64,000 nt of DNA from Phallus indusiatus (lineage: Eukaryota; Basidiomycota; Agaricomycetes; Phallales; Phallaceae), in assembly GCA_027605045.1 (NCBI GenBank), contig JAQFWX010000019.1, positions 434,001-498,000 of the forward strand. Direction: 5' to 3'. A program made the translations under genes and the position numbers. Positions within the stretch are counted from its first letter, which is position 1, and each line of letters begins with the position of its first letter. Of the stretch, positions 13,340 to 24,582 are shown piece by piece. Below the pieces are notes generated by a model, which saw only the letters and a program-made list of their open reading frames with translations, searched no databases and was not told where the DNA came from.

Positions 13340-14211
13340 ATGATGAACTTCGAAGAAGTAGCCGTCAACGCCGCGGGATCCCATTCAACAGTAGAATCTG
13401 TAACACCAGGTCGAAAAAGCACAAGGCATCCACCCGGGAAGTGGCTGGACTGGGAGCTCAGTATTATCGAGAAGTGTTATGAAGCAGAAAAACACCCAAG
13501 TCAAACATTGAGACTGGAGTGGGCTTCGGTTTTAACAGAGAAGAGGCTGCGAAACCTTCAGCCAAACCCACGGAGCAAGGAGAACTTCTCGAGTCAAAGC
13601 TGGCTTTCATAGTACGTGACCTCATTTAACTGAAAGGCTTGATTGAAAGAATATTTAAATATGTAGTTATAAGGAACAAGTTGACAACTGGTTAAAGGGC
13701 AAAACAGCGTCGGGGGAGGGTGAAGCCCTTGGAAAAGGAAAATCAGCAGGCCTTGATAACAACGAAAGGAGTTCAATGTCATCCTTCACCCCATGCCAGC
13801 CCAAAAACAAAGCTATCGCCGCTGTTCAGCAATACGTGTTCGACAAAGGCGAAGAATACAAGACGAGTCGTTACGAGGAGGTTCGTATTCAGTCCCATCC
13901 CGCATGATTTACGTTAATCCATCTCTTGACATTTCTTCAGAAATTTTCCAAAGATACTCTTGAAAGCGAGGAAGATCCCATTTGTCTCGATGACGATGTA
14001 TTCCGCAATGGATCGCGTTTGGATATACTGGCCCATCTGGCCTCGTTGCGGCAACCTTTGCCCGTCCCGGGAAACCGTAGAGCAAACGTACACTCCAAAT
14101 AACGATAATAAAAGGCTTTTTTCTACTTACCTCAAACACGTATTCCAGGATAACCTGTGCCTTGCAAAGTACGATGAGGATGTTATTTTTGTTGAGCACA
14201 ACCTTTTTTGA
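13340..14211 (+). CDS. Hypothetical protein, four exons, about 231 aa
   Basis: Exons 13340-13611, 13667-13880, 13941-14087 and 14149-14211 join in frame through introns of 55-61 bp. The protein starts MMNFEEVAV, continues with a basic and Trp-rich stretch (RHPPGKWLDWELSIIEKCYE) and then an YKEQVDNWLKGK segment that recalls helix-turn-helix wording without matching a family. It then has a Lys/Gly-rich linker and an acidic C-terminal third (ESEEDPICLDDDV). It might be a small nuclear or regulatory protein, but I cannot name it. A further open stretch downstream (14,466-14,590) could be a missed 3' exon. Confidence 0.55.
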
Positions 14212-14684
14212 CGTAGTTAAAGACGGGAAACAGATAGGAAAAATGAAAAACACAGAAAGTTTATAGATACTTTTTGTGTCTGTTTGATTCAATTCTTGAG
14301 AATAATACCCACCTTTCATGTTGGGTAGATACTGAACTTCAAGTTGTTTTGGGATTATCGATAAGAAATATGGCCCGTTTCAAAGTGTCTGACATGATTC
14401 CTATGAAGGGTTTGGAAATCAAAAGCATCGGTCAAAGGAAAAGTCTCAAATTATCGAGAATGTGAACTTGAGGTAAAGGCAAAGTAGTAAAGAATGCAAT
14501 CGATGCGATACGACGGAAGTCGACGAATTTTCAAATTTCAACCTCCGTGGCTCCGCTTGAGCGTCCGAAAAGGCGTTCCGGCAAAAAGTCAATGAGGGAG
14601 CAGGTTAAGATTTTATAATCGTGTCGCTGTATTTCGCACTCAAAATTATTACACGTTCTTTGCAAAGATATTCGCTACGTCAAC
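14212..14684. other. Short intergenic stretch with coding-like fragment
   Basis: About 470 bases between convergent genes. A stretch at 14,466-14,590 reads KNAIDAIRRKSTN and a basic PKRRSGKKSMREQ before a GTTAAG, so it may be a leftover or alternative exon of the upstream gene. The frame before it contains stops. Confidence 0.3.
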
Positions 14685-16972
14685 TCAAAATCCTTCTGTC
14701 CTAGCTAAAGCCGCGAAATTGGGAGTTCCAACCCCGCTGATCTATTCAAAAACGGATATGTCAGAACATGTGAAAAGCTCAATGAGAGAGTATGATACTG
14801 ACCGGATCCCAGCCCACAACGGCCTGGATATAAAATGTGTGAAAGGAATTCCTTTTAAATTTGACTGAAATGAAACGTACCGGAAAGCCATTGGTTCCAC
14901 ATCCGGGATTATCTCCCGATGTAATATCGTTAAAAGCACTTGTGAATTCATATATTAATGGATTCAATAATCCCAGCGGCGGATTCCCGCTCGCAATAAA
15001 TTCAGCGTTAAGTAAAGCAATGATGCTGGCGAAAATTGTGGCCGAAAGAGGCGTTCCAACAGCAGTGCCCTCTTCTCCTCCCACTACAATGGGTATATTC
15101 GCTCCTTGGGCAGAGACATCCGGAAAGCCCCGTCCCGACTAGAAATCAAAACAACGATTCCGGCGTTACACAATATAGAGCTACTTTCATGAGATTATAC
15201 TTACTTTATTGAATAAACCAGCATTTGTAGACCCTAGAGTCTGAAGATATTTCGAAACGGCGGTCCTTTGATACGATGGAACTGGAAAGATGTTGGAAAA
15301 CCCGCCTGAATTACTTGAGAGTGGAACTTCGGGATCGAAGCCCTGAGTGGCCCCGACCTAATATTATGCGCTCTTAAAAAATGTGTAATATGGACGATCT
15401 TAACAATTTACTCACAGATGTTACAAACGGACACGTCGCAGGGAACGTAGGTACGAATTGCGTGCACGTTCCACCCTCGGCGCCAGAAACACCTCCATCA
15501 CCAACTGCAACGATTACAGATACGCCACGAGCCGCCAATTGCATATAATTATTGCATAACGTTCTGTAGCCGTCATAATTAACGCGCGGTTCAAGCACAA
15601 TACGATAATCACTTACTGAGCCAGAGAGAAGGAAACGTCTTCCTCATTGAAACCAAAAGTGATTAACAAAACTTGCTGTGGACTTGTCTCAGACAAAAGG
15701 AATTCTGTGAGATCGATGAAACCATCAAGATCGTCGGTATTATCCTCTCCGACTGAGATAACTGTAACAGGGACGCTCGCAGCTAATCCAACCGTGTATT
15801 CCACGTTTGCATCCTTCACGGGATACAACTTGTAAGTGCAATATATGTATAGAATATACACAAACTTACAGCTTCAATCCCAGAATCGTTCCGGCTTTGG
15901 GGGTCGCTACCACCATCGATAGTTTGTAGACTGAAGCTTGCTGTAGATGAATTACTAGGAGTAAAATCCTTAAGGAACGTCTGATGAGAACAATTAAGTT
16001 AGTAAGCTAAAACGAATGGAACCTTTTCCTTACAGAGAGATCGGCTTTTTGAGGAAATTGGTCAATGAATTCAGCGACGGCTATCCGACTGGCAGTTTGA
16101 GCGGTCGTAGTCAAAGGTATACCGTAGAAAGCTGACACTGTATTCGGAATGCGTGTAAATAGACAGAAAGGTAATTGTCAAAGCAGAGTAAGATTCTTAC
16201 GACAAGCCGGGTCGACTTCATTAACGTTACAGACCGAAGGAACTGCTCTAGGAGTAATATTTGTGTCGACCTTGGAGGTAACTACTTTCGGTTTGAATTT
16301 CAGGGAAGGTGACCTGGCCTTGATAGGAAATCTAAAACGAAAACGATGGTAAATAATTAAAACACACACCAACTGTATATATATCATACGTGACAGCGGG
16401 ATGGATCAACTGAATGTGAGCTTGCAGTGCTGCAGGGATGGAATATGATAAGGTCCGGATCACTTCCTTTCCGGTCGAATCGTCGCTGAACAGCATGAAA
16501 TTGGCATCGAGAAGTTGATTGGCCGTGGCTACATCCAAGTTGATCTGTAACCAATCACCAGCAGGTGATGCCGTGGTAAAATTCACACCATTTGAAGACA
16601 ACCACTCAGTCACTTTTGTGGTTGTCTCCTCCGCGGGTGAGACAAAGGATTCAACCTTGAATAAAATTTTTGAAAGGCAAAATTACGAGTTGAAATATGA
16701 CGACTAACCTCGGATTTGGTAAGGTGATCTTTGAAAACACCATTGCCACGGTATGCATTCTTGTACACCGCTGCTTCTAGGCCATCCATATTGTTAGAAG
16801 TCAGGGCGACCCGCAATCTCAGTGCCGTAGTATTGACCGCGGGTCCCTTCACTGTGAATCCATTTGGTAAGCTATCTCTTCTTTCGTGTATGACTAGATT
16901 TGAGTGAAAGATAGGTTTGGCGCAGGTAATAATCGCCAAGGCAAGAAATGTGTGAATGTTCCTCAGGAGCAT
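14685..16972 (-). CDS. S53 sedolisin-like protein (tripeptidyl-peptidase family) with altered catalytic residues
   Basis: Eleven exons: 16709-16972, 16390-16655, 16201-16331, 16034-16137, 15870-15980, 15617-15813, 15416-15563, 15205-15357, 14881-15138, 14803-14823 and 14685-14741, about 569 aa. It has an N-terminal signal-like helix, the S53 prodomain, then the conserved ACLSAFYGIP, YTVGLA, CNNYMQLAARGVSV and RGFPDVSAQG segments and the calcium-site region DITSGDNPGCGTNGF, ending GVGTPNF. Family length and order are normal, so it should be secreted. The catalytic Glu is kept (E291), but the Asp four residues on is Asn (N295) and the Ser of the GTS motif is Pro (GTPLSA, P488). The oxyanion Asp in VGDGG (D380) is kept. 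The reading frame is open throughout, so this is a predicted inactive paralog rather than a broken gene. Confidence 0.9.
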
Positions 16973-18549
16973 TTTGAAGTGCAAGGTCAAAAGATATGGA
17001 CTTTTATAGAGTAAGTCTATAATTAGATTGGGAATACTGCGCTCTTGTTTAGTATGCCCAAACCCACACGGCGAAACATCAATCTAAAAACTTGATTCAA
17101 ATTGCTGGAGACATTAAAGAATGCAGACAAAGGAATATGGGAAAAACTCTCTTTCGTTCCCACCAACCATCGAAAAATTCATCATTTCAGGGGTAAGAAT
17201 TCTGGTTCTTGAGCTTCCTAGTGACATTTCCGCGAATACAAATATTACAAAAACAGCAAGAACAGCAAATTGAATGATGGGAAGTGGTTTTATCAGGCGT
17301 ATCTGTCATTTCGTTTCAATTCTATTGTTATAGTGAAGAAATGAGTCAATCTTACTTGATACCTAAACGAGAAAAAGTTTGAGAGGTGGGGAGTTTAGCG
17401 CTGAGTCTTTAAAGGCCAAAAGCCGCAATTTTGGATCCAAAAAAAAATCAGAACAACACCCATTGAATAAACGCTAACTTGCCATTCAAGCACAGATTTT
17501 TTTTAAGACTTTGGGCGCTATTTGCCCCAGTTTTCGCCTCGATCCTTGGAAAGTCGTTCTCCTGAAAATAATTGAGGATGATCATCCTTCCAAGGTGTCT
17601 TTCAAAATCGATGGCAGAGGCATCTCTCTTGTATATCGGCAGAATGTACCATCATTTACAATATTCAGAGCCTTCTGATGATGTCTATCTCAGAAGATCT
17701 GGAAGCCAGCTGGTCTGGTCAAACTTACTGATTCCTGAAACAAGAACACGTTGAAGTTCCTCGACGCAACGGGTTCAATGTATTTCGCGCGTCTTTGGAC
17801 GCAGAATGTTGATCCTGAGAAGTGACGAGTGAGATGAAGATAGACTTCGCTGTCATATTGGAACCAATATTTGGGGTTGAAAATAACCAGTGCTAGTGAA
17901 CGCTAAAATCCGCGGAAAAAATGCACGTGACCGCGTGACATTGGATAATTCCGTGTCACTCCCTCTTTGACGCAAGCAAGACGCAAGTTCAATTTTCAAA
18001 TTTCAAGAATCTTCAACGTTTCAACTCTGAGAGATCACAAGAACTTGATGTGTGGCTGATTTGAGGATTAAAATCACGATGTTGATAGATGAGAACACTC
18101 CAAGACAGTCAGACAGCTAAGCGCTAAGCCGCCGCCGGCCCATTAGTAATGTAGAGTTACTAGGAGGTCGTCATCAAAAAATAGACTTTCCGCGTTTTCG
18201 AAATCAAGAAGGTGGGTTTGAAAACTGAAAGGAGTACACGCAACACGTGTCGCTAAGTTACGCTTCGCTTATAGTATGGCCCTGGACTCACCAGTGCATC
18301 AGCAACGCAAAAAGAAAAAGAAGAATACTTACCGAGAAAAGCTGCGGATGGAACCATTAAGAGATTTATCATCGCTACTCACTTTGTAGTATGTACTTGC
18401 TTGTCTTTCGGTTGTATTCTTATTATCATTTTGGAAAGAATTCAAAAAGTATTCGGGTTTATTTATCATTGGTAGAGCACATTGGTGGTCAATTCATTGT
18501 TATGGTACTACTAGTACTTCAATTTGATATATAGGCTAAACGTTACTGT
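16973..18549. other. Intergenic, no gene supported
   Basis: About 1.6 kb upstream of the sedolisin and downstream of the first small-family gene. Only short frames occur. No RNA gene or sharp repeat seen. Confidence 0.45.
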
Positions 18550-19446
18550 CTAGGCCCTCGCGAGAGATGAATGGTCAACGAATTCGAAAGACAGATAAGT
18601 AACCCTGTAATGTATCTTCTTCTGGGCAACCACATTGTATATTACATGGCTCAGCGGTGTTCTATTGGTTGCCAATCCAGGCCCAAAGTTGCGGCCATTA
18701 ACAGTGCGGCCTGGAGTCTAATACGAAATGGAAAGTCAAAGAGGAGCTGCAGAGCACCAAGCGGCGAATTTCTCAGTGCTTACTCTATCGCTCATAGCCG
18801 GAGAGCTAATTTCGACCATAGTCCCAGCTCGAAACTGTACCGCAGACTCATCATCTTTAACTCCATTGTGGGGCGCTGTCAAATATGCTATATCTCCTTC
18901 CTGTATGGACAGGTAATGATAAGTAAAGATAGATATGAGTCATCAATTAACTCACACCCAGCGTCGCATCCGGACGATAACCATACCGAAGATTCAGTGT
19001 AAGTTGATCGTGAGGTACTCGCTGAATTGAACCTATGATGATAATTTTATCTTTGTAGGTTTCGTTTATAAGCCTATACATTGCGTTGTTACTGAGGAGT
19101 GGAACGTTTCCCTCCTATTTAATCCATAAATCATTAAAACTCCCTCGCATAGTAGGTTCGAACGAATACTTTACTCACAGTAGTATTCTTCCTTCTCCTT
19201 TCGTGAACATGAAAAACTGATCCAGCTGGAAATGTTATGTTGCCGGTTGATTTGTCAAAATTATTGTCTTCGAATATATCGAATGAGATAGGTTGCATGT
19301 TCTGAACCAAGGTTCCCTCCTGTGTATATATTATATTGAGCAAAGCCACGGTCTTATTCAGAAGCATAACGGTTTACCTCGAATGCTGGTGGAGCCTGGG
19401 GCTTAGACTTGGAAGGAGAAACACTTGCAGGTAAACGGGAAGCCAT
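18550..19446 (-). CDS. Small five-exon family protein, copy A, about 217 aa
   Basis: Member of a family I do not recognise, with copies at 23,662 and 46,285. Exons 19378-19446, 19179-19319, 18956-19114, 18784-18900 and 18550-18717 all join in phase 0. Exon 1 encodes MASRLP then a Pro/Ser linker ending APPAFE. Exons 2-4 each begin with Glu-Gly (EGTLVQ, EGNVPLLSNN, EGDIAYL) and carry a Gly-[ST/I]-x-hydrophobic strand pattern near their ends (PAGSVFHVHERRR, IIIIGSIQRVP, RAGTMVEISS). Exon 5 holds GPGLATNRTPLSHVIY and ends SSLARA. There is no signal peptide or membrane helix, so it is probably cytosolic. It is mostly predicted beta strand. A TATAA sits 45 bases ahead of the ATG. It lies 3' of a kinase-like gene on the same strand. 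Confidence 0.8.
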
Positions 19447-19490
19447 TGAGATGAAGACACAGCTGAACGCTTGAGGAACAGAATCTTTCT

Positions 19491-19497
19491 TTATATA
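19491..19497 (-). promoter_or_regulatory. TATA box of copy A
   Basis: TATATAA on the minus strand, 45 bases before the ATG at 19,446; the two paralogs have a TATA at similar distance. Confidence 0.55.
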
Positions 19498-19579
19498 ACT
19501 TTTTTCTCCTCCTAAAATCTTTAGCTGTGACAGTCAGTACTAGTACTCGGATCCCGGAGCGACTACCCTTAAGAAGAAC

Positions 19580-19903
19580 ATGACATATGAACAAAATACA
19601 GATCTAATCTCATCGAGATACAACGCTATTTCAAAGCCAAATTTGATATCGATTAAGTGGATCTCATTGTCTTTAGTGGATTGGAAGCTCACCGCCAACT
19701 CCACGTGCGGGTATAACTGTAATGACATACCCGATAATAAACCCTCGGATGTATTTTTCAAGATATTCGAATTTGAAAGCTACAATAAAGTAGTTCTAGA
19801 AAAAATTTCAGAAAATCAAATATACGCATGTTATATCTCAAATAGGAACAGCACCAGCACCCCAGCTCTCTCAGCCTCTAGGTTTGTTCCCTTGATATAT
19901 TAG
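19580..19903 (+). CDS. Unassigned 107-codon open frame
   Basis: An uninterrupted ATG-to-TAG frame reading MTYEQNTDLISSRYN, then KWISLSLVDWKL, then FFKIFEFESYNKVVLEKI. Composition is protein-like but AT-rich, there are no introns and no match to a family I know. It lies between copy A and the first kinase-like gene and overlaps no other gene. It may be chance. Confidence 0.2.
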   Translation: MTYEQNTDLISSRYNAISKPNLISIKWISLSLVDWKLTANSTCGYNCNDIPDNKPSDVFFKIFEFESYNKVVLEKISENQIYACYISNRNSTSTPALSASRFVPLIY

Positions 19904-20486
19904 TTGAAACAATATTATCTTTACAGAATACCTAAAATATAATTGAGATATTAGACTGCAGAAATTATCGATTTTTATCCATAGCTTGATAACTGATACA
20001 TATCTTGATCCACGAAATCGGACAGCGCTCGTACTATTAAAGAATGTATCACTCAGTTCTTATACGTGCGAAAAAGTCGACCCTGCCAGTGAAATTCTGA
20101 GGAAACGGATTGTAAAAAATTGTGGCCAATGAACGATTGTACAAGACGGTAATATTTTATCCTTACGCAATGTTGTCCATAATTGGTTTCTTCGAAAAAA
20201 AAAACCTGAACGGCGGATGCAGTGCAACGTGTGAAAGAATACTGATCCGCAACAACAAAAAGAACGAGTCATGAACTAACGTGAGTTTCCCACCATGAAG
20301 GGTCACTTTGATCGTTAGCGTTGGCCAAAGAATCTGTTGTATTTTTGATACATACAAGTACAATTTTGAGCATCCGTTTACTTCGGCCTGGAAACACTAC
20401 GTGATGCCTGAGAATTAATGACTTAATACCGTGTCTACATTTTCTACACATATTTTATATGTCATATAAATTGATAAGATGAGAGC

Positions 20487-22056
20487 TCATACTTTCCACG
20501 TTTTCGACAATGTCTTCATCGCTCTTATGGTTCGCCTAACGTACGTGACAAGCTGGATTCCCCAGTATGTCATGCACAGCTGTCGCAAAATCTTTGTATA
20601 GAGATTCGGGGTGGGAGCACGAAACCTGCCCCATTTCTCTCTAAATTCATCAGGAAGATCCTTCCATCGATCATAATCTTCTGGTTTCCAGGACTTTATA
20701 TACCTCCGTGGTGTAACACTAGTTTTAAGCTGGACTGAGGTCATCTCTTCAAACATCTTTTCGAAGAAGTCGAGAGCTTGTGAAGATGTGAACCTTCGAT
20801 GTAAATTATCCGTGATCAGGCTATCAAGAAAAGGAGCCAACATCGGCACTATCGGGATACAGTGCTGTTGCTATTGTTAGTTGATATAACTGTATAGATC
20901 GTCGACATCACCTGATAGTAAATGCACAGTTGGATACCAATACACCCCATTTCGAATAAAAAAGGATCGTAATCGAGCTCTCCCTGACTTGTATCATTTG
21001 GCCATGTTATATTTGTAATCTCAAAAGATCTCCAAGACGGTAGACGCCGCTCTTCAGGCGAGAGCATCAGAGACAGGTCGAAGTCGAAAATGCCAAACGT
21101 TAATTTTCCTTCCGATAGCAATAAAGGTCGCAGCCAGTTGCCGTTCCTCGTACGTCCATAGGAGCCAAAATGATTGACGAGAATATTCGCTTCTGTTAGA
21201 TCCTGTTCGAGAAATGCCAAACAATCCTTCACTTGAAATTCACAAGCTTACGCGATGAATAATCCGATGTGCGTGTAAGAATTTTACCCCCTGCAATGCT
21301 TCAGAATGAGGAAAATCAGAGTAAGAGACAATGAAACTACCTTCAGTAGACAATGAATAAATCTCATAATCTGCTCAATGGTATGAAGCTCGCACGCACT
21401 CTCACCCCACCTGAGTGATCAGTCAAAACAGCGTCCGGCGTGAGTCGCAGGAGCTCACCTAGGCATGATAGCAAAAGTTTGATCTTGATATTCGAGTATG
21501 TCAATGATCGGGAGTATGCAATTTTTCTCTGCAGCTTCCCTGTTCTCATATAACCATCGGTTGATGCGTATTTCCTCCGTATCTTCTAGTACTCCTAGTC
21601 TCTTGATGGCTACATGCCTGCCTTGACGATCTTGTGCGAAGCAGACCTTGGTCTTCGCGAGTGTCAAATTATTCCTTGTAGATGATGATAATTAAATTTC
21701 ACCGTGAGATTAGCCTCGAGTGGATGAGGAGTGTGAAAAGGGTGATCGCCCCCGTAGTAAGCATACGGCCATTCGGGCGGTTCATCCTTGCGTTTGTCCC
21801 GGCCAGACCACCTAAACATGTCATCATCAGTCTTGATAGATGGTCGACAGGCGCCCCAACGCCTTAAATCATATAGTGTGTATTCTTGTTCCAAAAACCA
21901 CTTTCGCAGCCCTTCCCAAATCCCAAGGATTTCGGTATTCATAGTGAGCATCATTTCAGTCTGTTGGAATATTGAAGAGCGTTAGCATGTATATAGTACG
22001 AGACTTACACCATCATCCAAGTGTACGGGTTTTTCGGGTTTCCGAAACCAAAACAT
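20487..22056 (-). CDS. Kinase-like protein, array copy 1, about 427 aa
   Basis: Seven exons: 22009-22056, 21703-21960, 21459-21652, 21341-21410, 21252-21290, 20912-21202 and 20487-20870. It starts MFWFRKPEK. Exon 2 encodes an 86-residue N-terminal domain ending in the family mark EWPYAYYGGD. The kinase fold follows: beta-3 lysine in HVAIKRL (K119), an alpha-C region INRWLYENREAAEKN, hinge FAIMPR, HRDLTEANILV (D204, N209) and FDFDLS in place of DFG (D243). A helical C-lobe ends near TYWGIQLVTYVRR. No glycine-rich loop is visible before the lysine. Key Lys, Asp and Asn are kept, so activity is possible. This copy has close downstream and upstream duplicates in the array. Confidence 0.85.
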
Positions 22057-23350
22057 ATGATGCACAAATGTCTCAAAGAGTTAGAGTATGGAGTTCAAAC
22101 CAGTTGCGAAAGAACGCGCAACGCGATGTCACGCGCATTGGGCCAACGTGACGCGATTCGGTGGTTCCGCATTTCGGCTTGAGTTTGGACTTGGTTTGGA
22201 CATCAGGAAATTTTCTTGAGGGCTAAACTGGGCTAAAGTTAAAAGCGACTCCTTTTTCCTAATATTTTGTCCAGTGCCTCCGGCGTGATGCAATTTTAAT
22301 TTTTGGGTAAGTATGTAAGCCATTGTTGTGTCAGGGACGAATCGAAGCACGAACGGCAATCAGAATCAGAATAGACTGGCAGGTTTAGACACGGACAAGG
22401 ATCATGGGAGCGCACGTATAGGCACGTATGTATATTCTTGATGAAATTTTAAGTAAACCTTAACTTCTCTTGCAAAGGTTCTTGACAACTTCGAAACGGT
22501 GAATGGCTTTATCAAGAAAGTATGGTTTTAATGTAGTGTTTTTTCTAGGTAGCGAAGCAAAACTGCACAAGATCAACGGGGAAATAACGCCGTAGTAATG
22601 TCGCTGCTCAGGTTGCGGTTGTTCGAATGTCCATATCCCCAGTTTGTACTATCAGGCGCTGGATCACTCATTCGTACTCGCTAGTCTACAACCAAAAGTT
22701 TCGAGCAGATTACACCTTGATACAGGGGTCAAATTCCAGAAAGTGATTCTACCCACGTGTTGCATAGCATTTTTCAAAACATACAAGCCTTGATTTACAT
22801 AAACGTTCCTTATTTTAGAGGTCTTGGGAAAATTCTCAGTGATCGATTGAGGACATTCTATGGGTTCATTAGTATTTTAATGATATTTGGGAACTTCAGA
22901 ATTTAAACATGACATGACCCTAGGTATTATGAGCGAAAATAATTTGAATGGATGTGTCTTGAGTAACTCACTCGTTGAGCAGCGTTTTGCCAAAATATCA
23001 CGCCATTGCGGTGATTCAAAGTTTATGAAAATCAATATTTCACCGTAATTTCACAATGGATTTGAGCCTTGAACGGTCACTGATATTCGATCCTAAAAGA
23101 TGCTTAAACCGGACAGCGCCCATAATTTTTCAGGTACGGCGTTCTCATGCAAAACCGGGTATGTCAACCCTGAAGGGTTTCTTTAGAGAACCTCAATCCG
23201 ATGCAGTGCCCAAACTGTCCAAAACCTTTGAATAGACTTTCGGTGTAATGAAAACGGCGAGAAAATCGGTCATATTCAGCCGTTGAAGCCTGGAGTTTTT
23301 TAAGCTTGGTACTACAGAGCCCGAGATATCGAGAGTATCAGGATTAGAAC
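22057..23350. repeat. Segmental duplicate, copy 1 (upstream flank of kinase-like copy 1)
   Basis: The 1.3 kb upstream of kinase-like copy 1 closely matches 36,447-37,640 upstream of the interrupted copy 3, with small indels. Shared landmarks are the AAACCGGACAGCGCCCATA stretch (about 23,105 and 37,391) and TCACTCGTTGAG. The duplicated block therefore includes the gene plus its flank. Nothing coding is supported inside. Confidence 0.75.
22128..22155. promoter_or_regulatory. Upstream GTCACGCG/GTGACGCG pair of kinase-like copy 1
   Basis: Two opposed sites, GTCACGCG (22,128) and GTGACGCG (22,148), lie 70-100 bases before the ATG. Equivalent sites precede the other array copies. Confidence 0.45.
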
Positions 23351-23661
23351 AAATCATCTTATACATGTATAACCAATACAGTGCTTGCCTCTCGCACGAC
23401 ATGTTATGTGAAGGCAGCGCGCTTCGGGACGAGGCGGTATTTCAGGCTTTTTCTGGCAGCTCACTTAACATTGGTTTACCTTTACATAATTTCCAGCTTG
23501 GATGTTTCAGTTATTCTTCAACAAATAATATTTCTTGCGCTTTTTAATGGAGTACGTATGTAACAGGACACAGCAATATTTTATTCATAAGAACACATGC
23601 CAACTTGGGGCTATACATGTTAAAACATTCATTCGAGTTCAGAATTCAAGATAATTCACCA

Positions 23662-24582
23662 TTAGTAGTTACTTCTAGCCCTCTCCAGAAATGAATGTTC
23701 AACTAATTCAAATGAGATATAAGTCACCGTGTAACTAACTTTCCGCATAACCTCGACATCGTATATTACATGATTCAAGGGGGTTTTATCGGTTGCCAAG
23801 CCAGGCGCAATAGTGCCGTCAGCAGAGCGGCCTTGAGTCTATTAGAAGTTGGAGTCCGTAAAGCACAGGGGAATGGTGTTTGCGGAGGTACTTACTCTGT
23901 TGCTCTTAGGCAGAGATCTAATCTCTACCATAGCTCCTACACTAAATTGCGTAGGCAAGCTTTTCGTGTCAAGTCCACGACGGGCTTCCATTAAATATAC
24001 TCTACGCCCTTGCTACAGCAGCAAAAATACGTAATTAGAAATGAATATTCAAATGGTTTACTGAGCTTACCGTCAACATGTTCTCTGAACGGCGTCCATG
24101 ACGAGGGTTTTGTACCGTTGAAAGCATATCATGGGGTACACCTGACATTGAACCCACGATTTCGATTCTTTCTTTAACTTCTTTTGTAGTAAGCAAATAC
24201 AATACGTTATTGCTGAGGAGTGGAGCGTTTCCCTCCTAATTATTCCGTTTAATATTGAGCCACAAATTCCTCATTGGGGTTCGTATGAAGGTTTACTCAC
24301 CAAAGGGATCTTCCTTCTTCTTTCGCTCACTTGAAAAACTGTCCCAGGTGGGAGTGTTACGACTCCAGCAAATTTCTTCGAGTTGGAGGTGGAGTTAGAG
24401 CTTTCGAATGAATTGAATGAGATGGGTTGAGCACTTTGAACAGATATCCCTTCCTAACAGATAAAAATGAAAAGTGAGATCCTGATATTCAGAGGCAGTC
24501 GACTCGAGCAGTTTACTTCGAAGGCTGGTGGAACGAGCGAGCTGACGTTAGGAGGATGAGAACTAGGTAAACGAGAGGCCAT
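23662..24582 (-). CDS. Small five-exon family protein, copy B, about 225 aa
   Basis: Paralog of the genes at 18,550 and 46,285 with the same exon plan: 24517-24582, 24301-24453, 24071-24235, 23896-24012 and 23662-23838, all phase 0. Exon 1 is MASRLPSSHPPN ending VPPAFE. Exon 2 begins EGISVQSAQPISF and ends in LPPGTVFQVSERRRK. Exon 3 begins EGNAPLLSNNVLYLL. Exon 4 begins QGRRVYLMEARRGL and ends MVEIRSLPKSNR. Exon 5 reads APGLATDKTPLNHVIYDVE and ends in RARSNY. No catalytic motif, signal peptide or membrane helix. The reading frame is fully open, suggesting selection to keep the protein. It sits between kinase-like copies 1 and 2 on the same strand. Confidence 0.8.

Noticed and set aside
15814..15834. 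Earlier 3' splice site in the sedolisin adding LYPVK before the catalytic region
   Set aside because: The site at 15,814 gives the normal family spacing from Glu to YTVG; the earlier one inserts seven residues next to the active site.
18736..18783. Alternative stop of small-family copy A by reading through intron 4
   Set aside because: A fifth exon matching copies B and C exists downstream (18,550-18,717), and GTAAGC after SDR is a good donor, so the short form is not preferred.
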